From: Mesorhizobium sp. LSHC420B00
Lineage (GTDB): Bacteria > Pseudomonadota > Alphaproteobacteria > Rhizobiales > Rhizobiaceae
NCBI RefSeq assembly: GCF_000503055.1
Contig: NZ_AYVY01000001.1
Coordinates: 60,088 to 104,931, forward strand
Reading direction: 5' to 3'
Length of the DNA: 44,844 bases
Shown here: positions 10,101 through 19,051 of the stretch, piece by piece
How positions within the stretch are numbered: the stretch's first letter is position 1
Layout of the letters: each line of letters opens with the position of its first letter
Made by a program: the position numbers and the translations under genes
Notes under the pieces: model-generated
Databases searched by the model: none
What the model saw: the letters and a program-made list of their open reading frames with translations, nothing else
What the model was told of the DNA's origin: nothing

Positions 10101-10463
10101 CGCTTGCATGACCTCGGGGTCGAGCTGCTCGCTGAGCGTCGTGAAGCCGCAAAGGTCGGCGAACAGGACCGTTACCGTCCGGCGATCGGCGTCAGAGAAG
10201 GGATGCAGCCCTTCTTCGCTTTCGATGTCCGGAAGCATCGATGGAGTTCGAGAAGGCGGCACAATGGTCCGGCTTGGTGTCGGAGCAGGCCGTTCGACGA
10301 CTTTTGCGGGCGCACCGACGTTTGCCCCACATTTAGGACAGAACTCGAAATCAGGTGCGCAGGGGTAGCCGCAACTGGCGCATGGCACGGGCTGGCGCCT
10401 GCCACACCTCGGACAGAAGGCGTAACCGCCCTCAACCTCGAAACCGCAGCCCGAGCAGTCCAT
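7164..10463 (-). CDS. zinc-ribbon / class III nucleotidyl cyclase / AAA ATPase / TPR protein
   Basis: A 1099-residue multidomain regulator. ATG 10463 is preferred (upstream TGAGGT, 9-bp spacing) over GTG 10511. Residues 1-50 form a double zinc ribbon (CSGC, CPRC, CASC, CPKC). Residues 90-265 are a class III cyclase domain: VLFADLCGFT carries the first metal Asp, DKFIGDALLALFG the second plus the base-contacting Lys, and SVTGDTVNTAQRL the Asn/Arg pair. An AAA/STAND ATPase follows (GEAGIGKS near 325; LLIVVEDLHWAD), then TPR-type helical repeats to the C-terminus. This architecture is common in rhizobia. It is cytoplasmic and probably senses a signal through the TPR region and makes cAMP. Residues at the adenine-Asp position are Ser/Thr-like, as in many bacterial members. 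Confidence 0.92.
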   Translation of the reverse strand: MDCSGCGFEVEGGYAFCPRCGRRQPVPCASCGYPCAPDFEFCPKCGANVGAPAKVVERPAPTPSRTIVPPSRTPSMLPDIESEEGLHPFSDADRRTVTVLFADLCGFTTLSEQLDPEVMQALQNKLFKELTAAVRNFGGFVDKFIGDALLALFGAPVAHEDDPERALRAALDMIARTARLGESTPHSGSPLLLHIGINTGPVVTGGLGIGTAKSYSVTGDTVNTAQRLQSLAAPGEVLVGELTHRLTRHAFSYESLGDVVFRGKAGSVLVHRLDAPLATPRAARGLEALGLSAPIIGRGAELSRMMASLDQACSGSAQLVRLVGEAGIGKSRLVKEFVARVGDEDRFRNVAVRLATCSPLGEQSFGALGAVVRSAAGMMQNDNGDEMRGKLAGLLTDLGLQGEEAKRLMPLLYHVLGLGDPDATLQHVEPEQLRRQILYAVRTIIERRLALSPLLIVVEDLHWADAVSLEALRFVMDRLERTRLMLLVTHRPAPDNDQLDSSRVSHTALRLPPLSSDDGRSLLAALFGESWVNSAGGLLDQILERAGGNPLFLEEIVRGLIDRGVLMREGQRWRTVAGEVATGIPATIQAMLLARVDRLPQEVRRLAQEAAVIGPRFDATLLKTVTTDPGRLEAGCELLCDAEIIEEVAGSGSVSSQSYRFTQTLLQDVIYQNLLLQRRTDIHGRVGAALEQLCGDKPERLEDLTVLGHHFAQSAEREKGAHYLQAAGDRARMIYANDDALRFYERALTALGAIGQTPLKLAIAERIADLSGPAGRREIAHHHYETVLQVYRESANRVASARVLRKIGRLLWDVGKRDDAESRYAEAAALLDGADAPIEQAHLWQERGRQAFRSGDHALAAKWADAALDCVRTLTTEHVSELGRDATLVTAEALNTKAVALARLGRNREAVRQVEHSIELAEAAGLLGAACRGYTNLGVLYTTIDPAHAMEVCRRGLEVARHIGDLGFQARLLANLAVACCTFTDRCPTEGVPAAEKAIEIDRALDQREHLPVPLIVLGQIHQCNGRPELAVGLFHEALDVARETGEPQLLFPCYDGLATLNLDLDNLAEAERYFSLAQGICAQHGLDPEALVVLPFLD

Positions 10464-10742
10464 CGAACAAGACCTCACTAGAGGCCGTCCCGGCGTGACC
10501 TCGCCACGCACTTCACGGCCAGGCTATTCGCAAGGATGCACCGATAGTCGTCGACCGGCAAGCGGCAGCGCAAATGGGCATCGAGCGATCAGTGTGGGTC
10601 CGGTGGCAGGGCGCTGCGGGCAGGCATTGTTGAAGGCGCAATAGTTGTCGGATCCGCGAACGCCGCCGAGACAGCCGCGCTTGCCGAAGGGGCTGTCGGC
10701 TCTGACGGGATTGGCGTAAGCTACAGTTAAGGGGGTGCACAC
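10464..10742. other. divergent intergenic region between cyclase and binding-protein genes
   Basis: This 279-bp gap must contain both divergent promoters. AAGGGGG sits just before the start at 10743. I see no clear operator palindrome. A short open frame on the minus strand here has no protein-like features. Confidence 0.4.
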
Positions 10743-11837
10743 ATGCACCGCATCATCGCCATGGCGATCTTAGTTCTCGCGGCCGCGTTCAGCTCCGCGC
10801 GGGCGGAGGTGCTGATTGGGGTTTCATCTGCGATGACGGGACGGCTCGCCTGGTTCGGCGAGCAGGCGCAGCGTGGCGCCGAGATGGCCGTGGCCGACAT
10901 CAATGCGACGGGTGGCGTACTCGGCCAGCAGATGAGGCTCATCACGGCCGACGACTTCTGTGATCCCGAGCAAGCGGTCGCCGCAGCCCAGAAACTGGTG
11001 GGTGATGGTGTGGTGCTCGTCGTCGGGCACTACTGCTCTGGAGCCTCGATCCCAGCATCGAAGGTGTACGAGGCGGCGGGCGTTTTGCAGATTTCACCAG
11101 GATCAACCAATCCGCTGTTGACTGAACAAGGCCGCGCCAACGTTTTTCGAGTCATTGGTCGCGACGACACGCAGGGGATCGTGGCCGGCAACTACCTGGC
11201 CGAGCATTGGAGCAACAGCAAGATTGCGATCCTTCATGACGGCACCACTTATGGAAAGGGTCTTGCTGACGAGACTCGAAAACAGCTGAACAAGCGCGGC
11301 GTAGTCGAAGCGATCTACGAGGAATACACACCCGCGAAGAACGACTATTCGGCCGAGATCGCTGCGCTAGAGGCTGCGAACATCGCCGTGGCATATGTCG
11401 GCGGATATCATGCCGAGGTCGCACTCATGGTTAGCGCTGCGCGCGACCGCGGCTACACAGTTCAGCTAGTCTCAGGCGATGGCATGGCGACCGAGGAATT
11501 TGCTTTGATCGCCGGCCCCGCGGCTGAGGGTACCCTCTTCACGTTCCCCGCGGACGCTCGCCGAAATCCCGAAGCCGCCTCGGTCGTCGAGCGGTTCCGG
11601 GCTGAAAACTTCGAGCCCGCAGGCTACACGCTGCTCAGTTACGCCGCCGTCCAGGCCTGGTCGCAGGCAGTGGACAAGGCCGGCTCACTAGAGCTCCAAG
11701 CCGTGATAGCGGCGCTGCGCGGCAATCAATTTGATACTGTGTTGGGCCGTATCGACTTTGACAACAAGGGCGATCTCACGAGCCAAAACTGGGTATGGTA
11801 CGTCTGGCGAGGTGGAGAGTACGTGCCGGTCGAATAA
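10743..11837 (+). CDS. periplasmic leucine/amide-type substrate-binding protein
   Basis: A 364-residue protein starting at ATG 10743, which AAGGGGG precedes. Residues 1-21 (MHRIIAMAILVLAAAFSSARA) are a Sec signal peptide. The mature part follows the Peripla_BP_6 / LivK pattern: VLIGVSSAMTGRLAWFGEQ, AEMAVADINATGGVLGQ, VGHYCSGASIPASKVYE, QISPGSTNPLLTE, NVFRVIGRDDTQG. This fold binds branched-chain amino acids, amides or related small molecules. No permease or ATPase gene of the matching family is nearby; the next gene, 80 bp downstream on the same strand, is a membrane cyclase. The protein may therefore serve as a ligand-sensing partner rather than a transporter part. The fold is secure, the role is inference. 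Confidence 0.88.
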   Translation: MHRIIAMAILVLAAAFSSARAEVLIGVSSAMTGRLAWFGEQAQRGAEMAVADINATGGVLGQQMRLITADDFCDPEQAVAAAQKLVGDGVVLVVGHYCSGASIPASKVYEAAGVLQISPGSTNPLLTEQGRANVFRVIGRDDTQGIVAGNYLAEHWSNSKIAILHDGTTYGKGLADETRKQLNKRGVVEAIYEEYTPAKNDYSAEIAALEAANIAVAYVGGYHAEVALMVSAARDRGYTVQLVSGDGMATEEFALIAGPAAEGTLFTFPADARRNPEAASVVERFRAENFEPAGYTLLSYAAVQAWSQAVDKAGSLELQAVIAALRGNQFDTVLGRIDFDNKGDLTSQNWVWYVWRGGEYVPVE

Positions 11838-11917
11838 GGACCGCCGATGCCGTCGCCGCTTGAGACAGCTGATGGAGATCGAGTTAGCTGGACCGTTCAG
11901 AGCTATGTGTCGCCGTT

Positions 11918-14389
11918 ATGCTTGAACGCTTCGGCATACGTGGCCGTCTGTTGCTCGCTTTTTTCGGCATCAGCACCTTCGCCGTACTCGCGACAGCGGC
12001 CGCTCTCTATGCCTTCCTCCAGGTAGGAGAGGTCGTCGACCGCATCACCAAGGATCGGGTACCGTTGGCGCTCGCGTCCCTCCAGCTGTCGCGCCAGGCA
12101 GAGCGGGTAGCCGCCTCTGCGCCCGCCGTACTTACTTCGACCAGCAAAGCTCAGCACGGCGAGGTTTCCGCCGCGGTCGGGGTCGAGATGACGCGCCTCG
12201 AGGAACTGCTTGCCGCACTCAAAGGTGCCACGCTTAGCACGGCGGTGGTGGCTGAGATCGAGGCTGCAGTTCTTGGTCTGCGGCGCAACCTCAACGCCCT
12301 CGACGACCTTGTTGTCGCCCGCCTCACAGTGGTGGCGCGCAAAGAAGAACTGTTACGCCGCTTGTCGGCTACGACAAATGCAAGCCAGCGTCTTGTGGCG
12401 CCCGGTATCCTCGTGATGAATTCCAAGCTCCAGCAATGGCAGGCGGTTACAGCCGACACGTCGCTCGCGCCGGATCGCGGTGCGGCGGCGGCGGCCGACC
12501 TGGTCCAGGCAATTGCGGCCTACATTCCGCAGCAGAAAGCGCAGCAGGAGATATCGGCGGTCAATGACGTGCTGGTCAAGACGACGGACGCGCCAACGCC
12601 AGACGATCTGACGTTGATCCTGTTTCCGCTGCGCCGGTCGCTCGCCGTTCTCGACACGGTTTCCACCGAGATCGACGAGAGGCTGCGAACCCGTTTCCAA
12701 CAGCGGGTCGGCGAGTTCAAGGCATTGATCGACGGCGGGAACAGCATCCCGAAGGCGCGCAAGGACGAGCTAGCAGTGCTCGCAGAGGGCGAAAAGCTTC
12801 TGGCCGAAAACAATCGGCTGTCGCGCAGTCTCACCGCTGCCGTCGATCGCCTGGTCGCCGCGGCAGACCGCGAGATCACCGCGTCCGGTCTCGAAGCCGC
12901 GACGGTCCAGCGCTACGGTACCGGAGTTGTCCTTGGCTCCGCCTTTCTCACCCTCTTGAGTTCCGTTCTGGTTGTCTGGCTCTATGTCGACCGTAGCCTT
13001 CTCGCCCGTCTGGGAGAGGTGAGCCAAAGCATGTTCGCAATCGCCGGCGGCGATCTTCGTGCGCCGCTGCCTGCCGCGGGCCGCGACGAGATCGGCCGGA
13101 TGGCCGAAGCGCTTAGGCTCTTCCGGGACACCGCAGTCGAGGTCGAGGAAAAGAACCTGCGCGATGTCGCTGAGGCGCGCCAACGGCTCATCGATGCGAT
13201 CGAGAGTATCTCCGAGGGATTCGCGCTGTACGACGGGGAGGACCGGCTTGTCCTCAGCAATAGCCGCTACCGCGAACTGCTCTACAGCGACCTTGCGATC
13301 GAACTGATGCCCGGCACGACATTCGAGCACATTATTCGCCGATCCGCTGAGCGCGGCTACATCAAGGATGCCGAGGGGCGGCTCGAGGAATGGGTCGCCG
13401 AGCGGCTCTCCCGGCACCGCAACCCAGGCGAACCGTGGGTGCAGCGGCGAGGCGACGGGCGATGGATCATGATAAGCGAGCGGCGGATCACCGCCGGCGG
13501 CACGGTCGCGGTCTATTCGGACATCACTGAGCTGAAGCAACGAGAGGAGAACCTCGCAGAGAAATCCACGGCTCTCGAGGCGCTTTCCAACAAGCTGGCC
13601 AAATACCTGGCGCCGCAAGTGTACAGCTCGATATTCGCCGGCCGCCAAGACGTTAGAATCGCCAGCCAGCGGAAGAAACTGACAATATGCTTCTCCGATA
13701 TCGCCGGCTTTACCGAGACCACTGACAAAATGGAATCCGAGGATCTCACCCAGCTCCTCAATCACTATCTGACGGAAATGTCGAAAATTGCTTCGGATCA
13801 CGGCGCGACGATCGACAAATATGTCGGCGACGCGATCCTGATGTTTTTCGGCGACCCTGAGACGCGCGGCGTCAAGGAGGACGCGCTGGCGTGTGTGCAG
13901 ATGGCTCTCACCATGCAAAAGCGGATGAGCGAACTTGCCGAAATCTGGCGTGACATTGGAATTGAGACACCGCTGCGCTGCCGCATCGGCATCCATACCG
14001 ACTACTGCACTGTCGGTAACTTCGGCAGCGAGGACCGGATGGATTACACGATAATCGGCGGCGCCGTGAATCTCGCCTCGCGCCTGGAACAGGAGGCGCC
14101 ACCGGGGACCGTCCTCATTTCCTACGAGACGTTTGCGCAAGTGAAGAACACGATCGACTGTGAGGAGATGGGGCATGTCCAGGTCAAGGGGATCGCCTAT
14201 TCCGTCGCCACCTACCGCGTCATCGATCTGAAGGCCAATCTAGCCGGCGCTTGTCGCGCCGTTCGAACCGAGCTGCCGCACTTCAGGCTGGAACTTGAAC
14301 CGGAGCTGATGTCCGCTGACGAGCGTGACGATGCCGCCACTGCGCTTCGAGACGCGCTGGATCGGCTTTCCCACAAGCCCGGGCAGTAG
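11918..14389 (+). CDS. membrane-bound sensor cyclase (two TM, HAMP, PAS, class III cyclase)
   Basis: An 823-residue inner-membrane signal protein. TM1 lies near residues 10-33. A long helical periplasmic region follows, with [19 protein letters not shown] reminiscent of TorS-type sensors. TM2 lies near 334-357 ([20 protein letters not shown]). After this come HAMP (about 358-410), a PAS domain ([20 protein letters not shown]) and a class III cyclase domain. The cyclase has [14 protein letters not shown] (first Asp), [13 protein letters not shown] (Lys and second Asp) and [15 protein letters not shown] (Asn/Arg), so it looks active. The start ATG 11918 gives the expected short cytoplasmic leader. 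Its position after a lone binding protein suggests periplasmic ligand control of cyclic nucleotide synthesis, by analogy with TorT/TorS. Confidence 0.9.
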   Translation: MLERFGIRGRLLLAFFGISTFAVLATAAALYAFLQVGEVVDRITKDRVPLALASLQLSRQAERVAASAPAVLTSTSKAQHGEVSAAVGVEMTRLEELLAALKGATLSTAVVAEIEAAVLGLRRNLNALDDLVVARLTVVARKEELLRRLSATTNASQRLVAPGILVMNSKLQQWQAVTADTSLAPDRGAAAAADLVQAIAAYIPQQKAQQEISAVNDVLVKTTDAPTPDDLTLILFPLRRSLAVLDTVSTEIDERLRTRFQQRVGEFKALIDGGNSIPKARKDELAVLAEGEKLLAENNRLSRSLTAAVDRLVAAADREITASGLEAATVQRYGTGVVLGSAFLTLLSSVLVVWLYVDRSLLARLGEVSQSMFAIAGGDLRAPLPAAGRDEIGRMAEALRLFRDTAVEVEEKNLRDVAEARQRLIDAIESISEGFALYDGEDRLVLSNSRYRELLYSDLAIELMPGTTFEHIIRRSAERGYIKDAEGRLEEWVAERLSRHRNPGEPWVQRRGDGRWIMISERRITAGGTVAVYSDITELKQREENLAEKSTALEALSNKLAKYLAPQVYSSIFAGRQDVRIASQRKKLTICFSDIAGFTETTDKMESEDLTQLLNHYLTEMSKIASDHGATIDKYVGDAILMFFGDPETRGVKEDALACVQMALTMQKRMSELAEIWRDIGIETPLRCRIGIHTDYCTVGNFGSEDRMDYTIIGGAVNLASRLEQEAPPGTVLISYETFAQVKNTIDCEEMGHVQVKGIAYSVATYRVIDLKANLAGACRAVRTELPHFRLELEPELMSADERDDAATALRDALDRLSHKPGQ

Positions 14390-14938
14390 GGCTTGGTTCA
14401 CAACGACCCTCCCATGGACGCAAGGAGTAGGATGTGGGACGCAGCTTATTGGCGCTGTCGATGCGAAGGCCACAGAACGGTCGCGGTCAGTCTTTGAACT
14501 CGGGCGGAACGTCCGCATCGGAGCCGAGACTTAACATTCACGGCATCACTGGCAAGGTCCGGATATGGCGCAAGTTGCCCGTTCCGGGGCGCCGCCTTAA
14601 ACGGCAAAGTTTGACCCAGAGCGGCCGCTCGGCGTGACAGTGTCGAACGTCCGAAAGCATGATAGAGCAGTCATTGCCGATTTCGAACTCGCTGTGGACG
14701 GGTTCCGCAAGGCCGGTGTCGTGCAATGACAGGTGAGGCCATGTCAGGTCAGGCCTTGAACTGCAGACGGCTCTCAGGCAAGCCATATGACTGTCGAGGC
14801 GGAAGCCGTCGTCGAAATCCCAAAACGCATCAGCGTCAAGGAAAGCGGCCGGACCAGACGCCAGAGGCTCACCGATAGTCGCCGTCGCTTGCGGTTGCTC
14901 ACCAGAAAATCAACCTGAAATAAGGCTTGAAGTGAGGC
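14390..14938. other. 549-bp region with no recognised gene
   Basis: This lies between the 3' ends of convergent genes. Short open frames exist on both strands (for example a minus frame at 14538-14786), but none shows a known motif, convincing ribosome site or consistent codon bias. It may be decayed coding sequence; I cannot name a parent. Confidence 0.4.
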
Positions 14939-16324
14939 TCAGGTCGGCTTGATCTCTGCCCGGCCGATCTTGCGCCATCGGGCGTTTTCGCGAACCAGTT
15001 TCAGGTCGTCGGTCGTCTCGGCAAATGTCCGCAAACGGTATTGTCGGAGCAGGTCCGGGAAGAGCGCCCCTTCCGGCAGGCCGGCAAGCTGCTCCCGGAC
15101 CGAGATCTTTTCATCGATGACCCGCATGCCCCAGGCATTTTCCCGAACCTGCAGCTCAGCGGCCAGATCGCGCTCTTCCGGCGCGTTTTCGTCTAGCACG
15201 GCCAGAAGGATCGAGTGGAAAAGCGCTACATAGCCAATCTGTCTCAGGCCGCCCACGACCCGCACGCGCGGCAATATGGCAAGGACGAGGAACGTCAGGA
15301 ACAAGTTCGGCAGCAGCACGCCGTCCAGCAGCGCCTGCTTGAGATGCAGCCGCTCGAACGGGATGAAAAGACCATGCGGCCTGTCAGGCTCGATCAGGTG
15401 CCCGTTCTCGAGGACGAGCTTGCGCACGCGCTCCTCGCGGATGCCCCAGAAATAGTCTGTGGCATTGGGCAGGAATCTGCCAAACGGGCTCGATGCGGCC
15501 TCTTGCAAGGCATGTTCGAGACGCTGGCGTCTTGCGGGTTCAATGAGCAGCCTGGAAAGAAGGCTGCCGTCATGTTCTAGATGCCGTGCCATGGCAGCCG
15601 CGGCCAGCCGATCATCGATGAAAACCGGCAGGGCCATGCCGGCACGATCCCAATTGGCGACCAGATCCTCGTTGAGGGCTGTCAGCGCATCGGCGGCGGT
15701 TCCAAACACCTTGTCCTGGCTGGCAAGCAGTGTGCCCAGCCAGCGGCTGGCATCCGTTTCATCGCCCACCGCTTCGAGCGCGCGCTTGTTGAGGGAGACG
15801 GGACCGGCCACGCAGGCGCTTTTGCGGCACAGTTTGTGGCGCCCGATGCCAAACAGGTTGACCTTGTCGTCGCCGACATCGAGCCATCCCGGCCCCTCCC
15901 GGCCAATTGTCTCCATGGTCATCGTCGTTCCCATGAAGCCGAAGAAGGCCGACAGCCCGTTTTCGACCGCGCCGAGCCAGGCAAGCAGGAGGGCATCGAA
16001 GGTGATCCGGTCCATCAGAAGCAGGCAGTGCAGGCCGGACTGAATCACCGGTCTGTACTCGAACTCGTCGAGGGTCTTGCCGATCTCGTCAGGCTGCATC
16101 ATCACACCAAGGCGCTGATGCAAGACTTCGCGCAGGATCGATCGGGCAGCGATCGCCGGGGCCGATGCAGGCCTTGCCACCGGCCGCCACAGATGGCGGG
16201 CGTAATCGGAAACCGGTGCATTCCAGTTCTGCTCGATGTCGCGCACGACCTCCGGGCAGAGCAGCGACAGCACAGCCAGAATTTCCACCGGAGGCGTAGG
16301 CGTTGGGTCAAGGACGGCGGTCAT
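14939..16324 (-). CDS. conserved-looking hypothetical protein
   Basis: A 461-residue protein starting at ATG 16324; I do not recognise the family. It looks genuinely coding: GC3 bias is consistent and it reads as a globular alpha-rich protein. Visible features are a Pro-rich N-terminus, a CRKSAC pair near residue 165 and one hydrophobic stretch near 330-350 (LLPNLFLTFLVLAILPRVRVV) that could be a membrane helix or a buried segment. No signal peptide is present. It is the last of three minus-strand genes (membrane protein, acetyltransferase, this one), but the 208-bp gap before it suggests its own promoter. No function is proposed. Confidence 0.7.
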   Translation of the reverse strand: MTAVLDPTPTPPVEILAVLSLLCPEVVRDIEQNWNAPVSDYARHLWRPVARPASAPAIAARSILREVLHQRLGVMMQPDEIGKTLDEFEYRPVIQSGLHCLLLMDRITFDALLLAWLGAVENGLSAFFGFMGTTMTMETIGREGPGWLDVGDDKVNLFGIGRHKLCRKSACVAGPVSLNKRALEAVGDETDASRWLGTLLASQDKVFGTAADALTALNEDLVANWDRAGMALPVFIDDRLAAAAMARHLEHDGSLLSRLLIEPARRQRLEHALQEAASSPFGRFLPNATDYFWGIREERVRKLVLENGHLIEPDRPHGLFIPFERLHLKQALLDGVLLPNLFLTFLVLAILPRVRVVGGLRQIGYVALFHSILLAVLDENAPEERDLAAELQVRENAWGMRVIDEKISVREQLAGLPEGALFPDLLRQYRLRTFAETTDDLKLVRENARWRKIGRAEIKPT

Positions 16325-16532
16325 TGGTCCCGTCTAGCCGCTTGCGGTGCAAACGCCAAGGGAGACCAGACTTGCTGGATGCGGCCGGCCCACACATAGA
16401 TCGTCAACTCGATCAAGATGGTGTGAGCCGAAATGACCGTCTCCTACGGAGTTCTCCATAAGCAACCGCCTGTTCGCCGACTCGGCACGAATTGTTAGGT
16501 TGGCTAAACAGTTAAGGCCAAACCAGCGGATC

Positions 16533-17096
16533 TTAAAACCGCAGGCGGGCCATGCTCAGGAGGTCGTGGTACTGCCCGTCGGTAAAGCCGGCCTTCACAT
16601 GCCGGCCTTCGACCTCAAAGCCGTGGCTTTTGTAGAGACGGAGGGCGGGTTCGTTGTCGGCATAGACGGTCAATTCGACCCGCTTCAGGGCGCGCCAGTT
16701 GTCGGCTACGTCAAGCAGCGCGCCAAGTATGGCGGAGCCGATACCTTTGCCGACAAAGGCATCGTCAAGGCCGATATTGATCTCGCCGATATGCGAACGG
16801 CGCGGCGAACCCTGCACGACCAGGCTGCCATGGCCGACGACCTTGCCGTCCAGCTCGGCAACGATCCAGGTGGTTTCCTGGCCGGACTTGGCGATACGCC
16901 GCGCCACCTGCTCCACCATCTCGAAAGGCATCCTGAGCGTGCCCCAGCGGAAGCCCGGCATGTTGAAGATAGCGCAAAGCGCCTCCGCATCGCTTGGCCG
17001 GACGGACCGGAGCTGCGGCTGGATTTTCTCGGAGGGTGGCGAGGTCGTGCTGGTCATGGCGTTCCCGGCGAAGGCAATCGGCCCGGTACGATGCAC
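16533..17096 (-). CDS. GNAT-family N-acetyltransferase
   Basis: 187 residues from GTG 17096 (AGGTGA six bases upstream) or 174 from ATG 17057; both starts lie outside the domain. The GNAT fold is clear: LRSVRPSDAEALCAIFN (strand 1), WIVAELDGKVVGHGSLVV (strands 2-3), INIGLDDAFVGKGIGSAILG (strand 4 and the acetyl-CoA pyrophosphate loop, here GKGIGS) and NEPALRLYKSHGFEVEGR (C-terminal motif). It resembles the RimI/PhnO-like and L-amino-acid acetyltransferase group. The acceptor cannot be told from sequence. The gene starts 35 bp after the membrane-protein gene, consistent with an operon. Confidence 0.88.
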   Translation of the reverse strand: MHRTGPIAFAGNAMTSTTSPPSEKIQPQLRSVRPSDAEALCAIFNMPGFRWGTLRMPFEMVEQVARRIAKSGQETTWIVAELDGKVVGHGSLVVQGSPRRSHIGEINIGLDDAFVGKGIGSAILGALLDVADNWRALKRVELTVYADNEPALRLYKSHGFEVEGRHVKAGFTDGQYHDLLSMARLRF

Positions 17097-17131
17097 CGGA
17101 CGTCACCTGAAAATCCAGCCGTCTCTGCAAC

Positions 17132-17956
17132 CTATGATGCCGATTGCGAGCTAAAATACCGGGAGGCGGCGTAGAATTTGAAGACGCCGCTGATGCCGAT
17201 CCAGCCGAAAAGGACGAGCCAGCACAATGTCCCGGTCGCCGTCCAGTCGATCCGGTGCACCGCAGCGTCGGTGATGGCGACGCCGAGGATGGCAAGCAGG
17301 CCAACCAGAAACTGCGCCAAGCCGAGCACCAGCAGTTCCTCGCGCGGCGCGCTTCTCCAGACCAGATATATACCGCCCGCACCGGCGAGGAAGATGGCGC
17401 TGTAGACCTGAGCGTGGAAGGCATCGATCGGCCATGGCCAGATGCCACTGAATGTCAGGGGAAACAGCAACAGGCCGACGCCATAGAGCCCAAGGATCGC
17501 GGATTCCGCCGGCATGTAGCCGCGCCATGCGGGATTTAAGGTCACGCCTTTTGCAGAAGGACGGGCCCTGGCCCGCCACAGGAACAGCCCGGATACCGCG
17601 ACCGAAGCAAGATAGACCAAAAACCACAGCCAGGGCGCTTTGCGCTCGAAGTTGAAATAACCGAGATTGATGAACGAAGCCACCGACACGATGACTGTGA
17701 AGATGAAGGCCATGACGAACACGAGCCTGCCGGGCGACCAGCGATTCCAGACCAGCAGCGCCGCCATCACGACCATTTCGGCGGTGTAGAAGCCACCGAG
17801 GAAGCGCGCATTGAACGGCGTGACGGCCCAAGGCCAGCCCGGTTTGACCAGAACAGGCACGAAAAACAGGCCGGCGCCTACGATCAGGACGATGATGACC
17901 ACCGCAGAGAAAAGGCGCAGGGCCGCGGGAAATGGCGGGTTGTTGGATGTCGGCAT
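17132..17956 (-). CDS. polytopic membrane protein of unknown function
   Basis: 274 residues from ATG 17956 (GGGA nine bases upstream; ATG 17986 would add ten residues). About eight hydrophobic segments are visible, beginning LFSAVVIIVLIVGAGLFFV and ending in LCWLVLFGWIGISGVFKFY, separated by short charged loops, so it is an inner-membrane protein with almost no soluble domain. A recurring W-P-W pattern (GWPWAV, IWPWPID) hints at an internal repeat of two halves. I recognise no transporter or enzyme motif. It lies upstream of the acetyltransferase gene in the same orientation and divergent from the DUF5939 gene. Confidence 0.75.
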   Translation of the reverse strand: MPTSNNPPFPAALRLFSAVVIIVLIVGAGLFFVPVLVKPGWPWAVTPFNARFLGGFYTAEMVVMAALLVWNRWSPGRLVFVMAFIFTVIVSVASFINLGYFNFERKAPWLWFLVYLASVAVSGLFLWRARARPSAKGVTLNPAWRGYMPAESAILGLYGVGLLLFPLTFSGIWPWPIDAFHAQVYSAIFLAGAGGIYLVWRSAPREELLVLGLAQFLVGLLAILGVAITDAAVHRIDWTATGTLCWLVLFGWIGISGVFKFYAASRYFSSQSAS

Positions 17957-18160
17957 GGGAGAAAATCCCAAAGATGAATGCTCCATGGACCATCATAGTG
18001 CTGCTTGCGGCCGGTGAAAATCCGCCGAATGGAAATTGGACGGTCACCAGGCTTATCCATTCGAATGGCCGTACGATCTGTTTCGAAGTAAGATGGAGCA
18101 CTCGGACCAAAGACCGGTCCGGTCAACACGCCTCGGGGCGCATTTTCCGGAACCTGCACG

Positions 18161-19051
18161 ATGAACGAAGCTCAGGATCTGTTCTCGCTTCTGCGACAAT
18201 CGGCCGATGTCGATCCACAGGCGATCGACGCGATCAAGCGAACCATCGCGGAGGGCGAGGACCGCGAACTTTGCCGCATCAATGCGCCAGCCTTCGCCAG
18301 CAAGCATGGCCTCGACGAGGAGCGCGCCATAAGCGCCTTTCTCCATGCGGCGCGGGTGGGCATCTTCGACATTTCCTGGAATGTTCTGTGCCCCGGCTGT
18401 GGCGGCGTGCTCGACACCAACGCCACGCTGAAAACCCTGCAGAAGGACGAATACACCTGCGCGCTGTGCTCCGAGGGCTATTCGCCCACCCTCGACGAGA
18501 TGGTCGAGGTGACATTCACCGTCAGTCCCCGCGTGCGCAGGATTGCCGCCCACAATCCACACGAACTGCCGGTGGCGGAATATTTCCGCCAGATCTACTG
18601 GGCGTCCGGCGTCGATCTGCCGGAAGAGGATTTCGCGGAAAAGATGGAAGCGTTCTCGCTGGAGGATATCGAGCTTGCGCCCGGTGAAAAGGCGGTTCTG
18701 CCCATACAGCTTCCGTCCGAATTCATCATCGTCTTCGAGCCGGTCACCCATTCAGCGCAGTTCATCGACGGGAAGGGCGAACCAACAAAGGAGCGCCGGA
18801 GCCTCTCTTTGGCCTTCGACCGCGACCATGTCCAGAACCAGACGCTGGAGATGCAACCCGGCCCGTTGCGCATTTCGCTGGAAAACAGGACCGACACCCG
18901 CGTGCTGCCGACGGTCTTCATAGCCGGCCAGGCATTGCATGATTTCCTGGGTAGACGCCGGCCCTTCCTGACCGCCAAGCGCCTGCTCACCAACCAGACA
19001 TTCCGCGATCTCTATATCGCACGGATACACTCGACATTAACCAGCGCCTGA
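18161..19051 (+). CDS. DUF5939-type N-terminal half of a split adenylate cyclase
   Basis: 296 residues from ATG 18161 to TGA 19051. The sequence matches the DUF5939-type module that normally sits N-terminal to a class III cyclase. It contains a zinc-ribbon-like CPGCGG...CALC pair (near residues 78-109) and ends its conserved part with LLTNQTFRDLY. After that a 2-bp duplication shifts the frame, and the last residues (IARIHSTLTSA) are out-of-frame filler. The cyclase domain continues at once in another frame (next entry). It is probably the 5' half of a pseudogene; the stable DUF5939 domain could still be made. Confidence 0.82.
   Translation: MNEAQDLFSLLRQSADVDPQAIDAIKRTIAEGEDRELCRINAPAFASKHGLDEERAISAFLHAARVGIFDISWNVLCPGCGGVLDTNATLKTLQKDEYTCALCSEGYSPTLDEMVEVTFTVSPRVRRIAAHNPHELPVAEYFRQIYWASGVDLPEEDFAEKMEAFSLEDIELAPGEKAVLPIQLPSEFIIVFEPVTHSAQFIDGKGEPTKERRSLSLAFDRDHVQNQTLEMQPGPLRISLENRTDTRVLPTVFIAGQALHDFLGRRRPFLTAKRLLTNQTFRDLYIARIHSTLTSA

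Noticed and set aside
9510..10481. 323-codon plus-strand open frame
   Set aside because: Antisense to the zinc-ribbon and cyclase domains of the giant regulator.
10524..10748. Small Cys-containing minus-strand frame in the divergent region
   Set aside because: No ribosome site or homology-like pattern, and it covers the promoter region of the binding-protein gene.
12770..14176. 468-codon open frame on the minus strand
   Set aside because: It lies antisense to the membrane cyclase, whose domains are unmistakable. The minus frame has no motif and is a GC-driven shadow.
14538..14786. Possible small minus-strand gene
   Set aside because: No ribosome site, motif or codon bias; left as unexplained intergenic DNA.
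18990..19030. Programmed -1 frameshift between DUF5939 and cyclase
   Set aside because: No X-XXY-YYZ slippery heptamer or clear downstream structure is visible; a simple AT duplication explains the shift.
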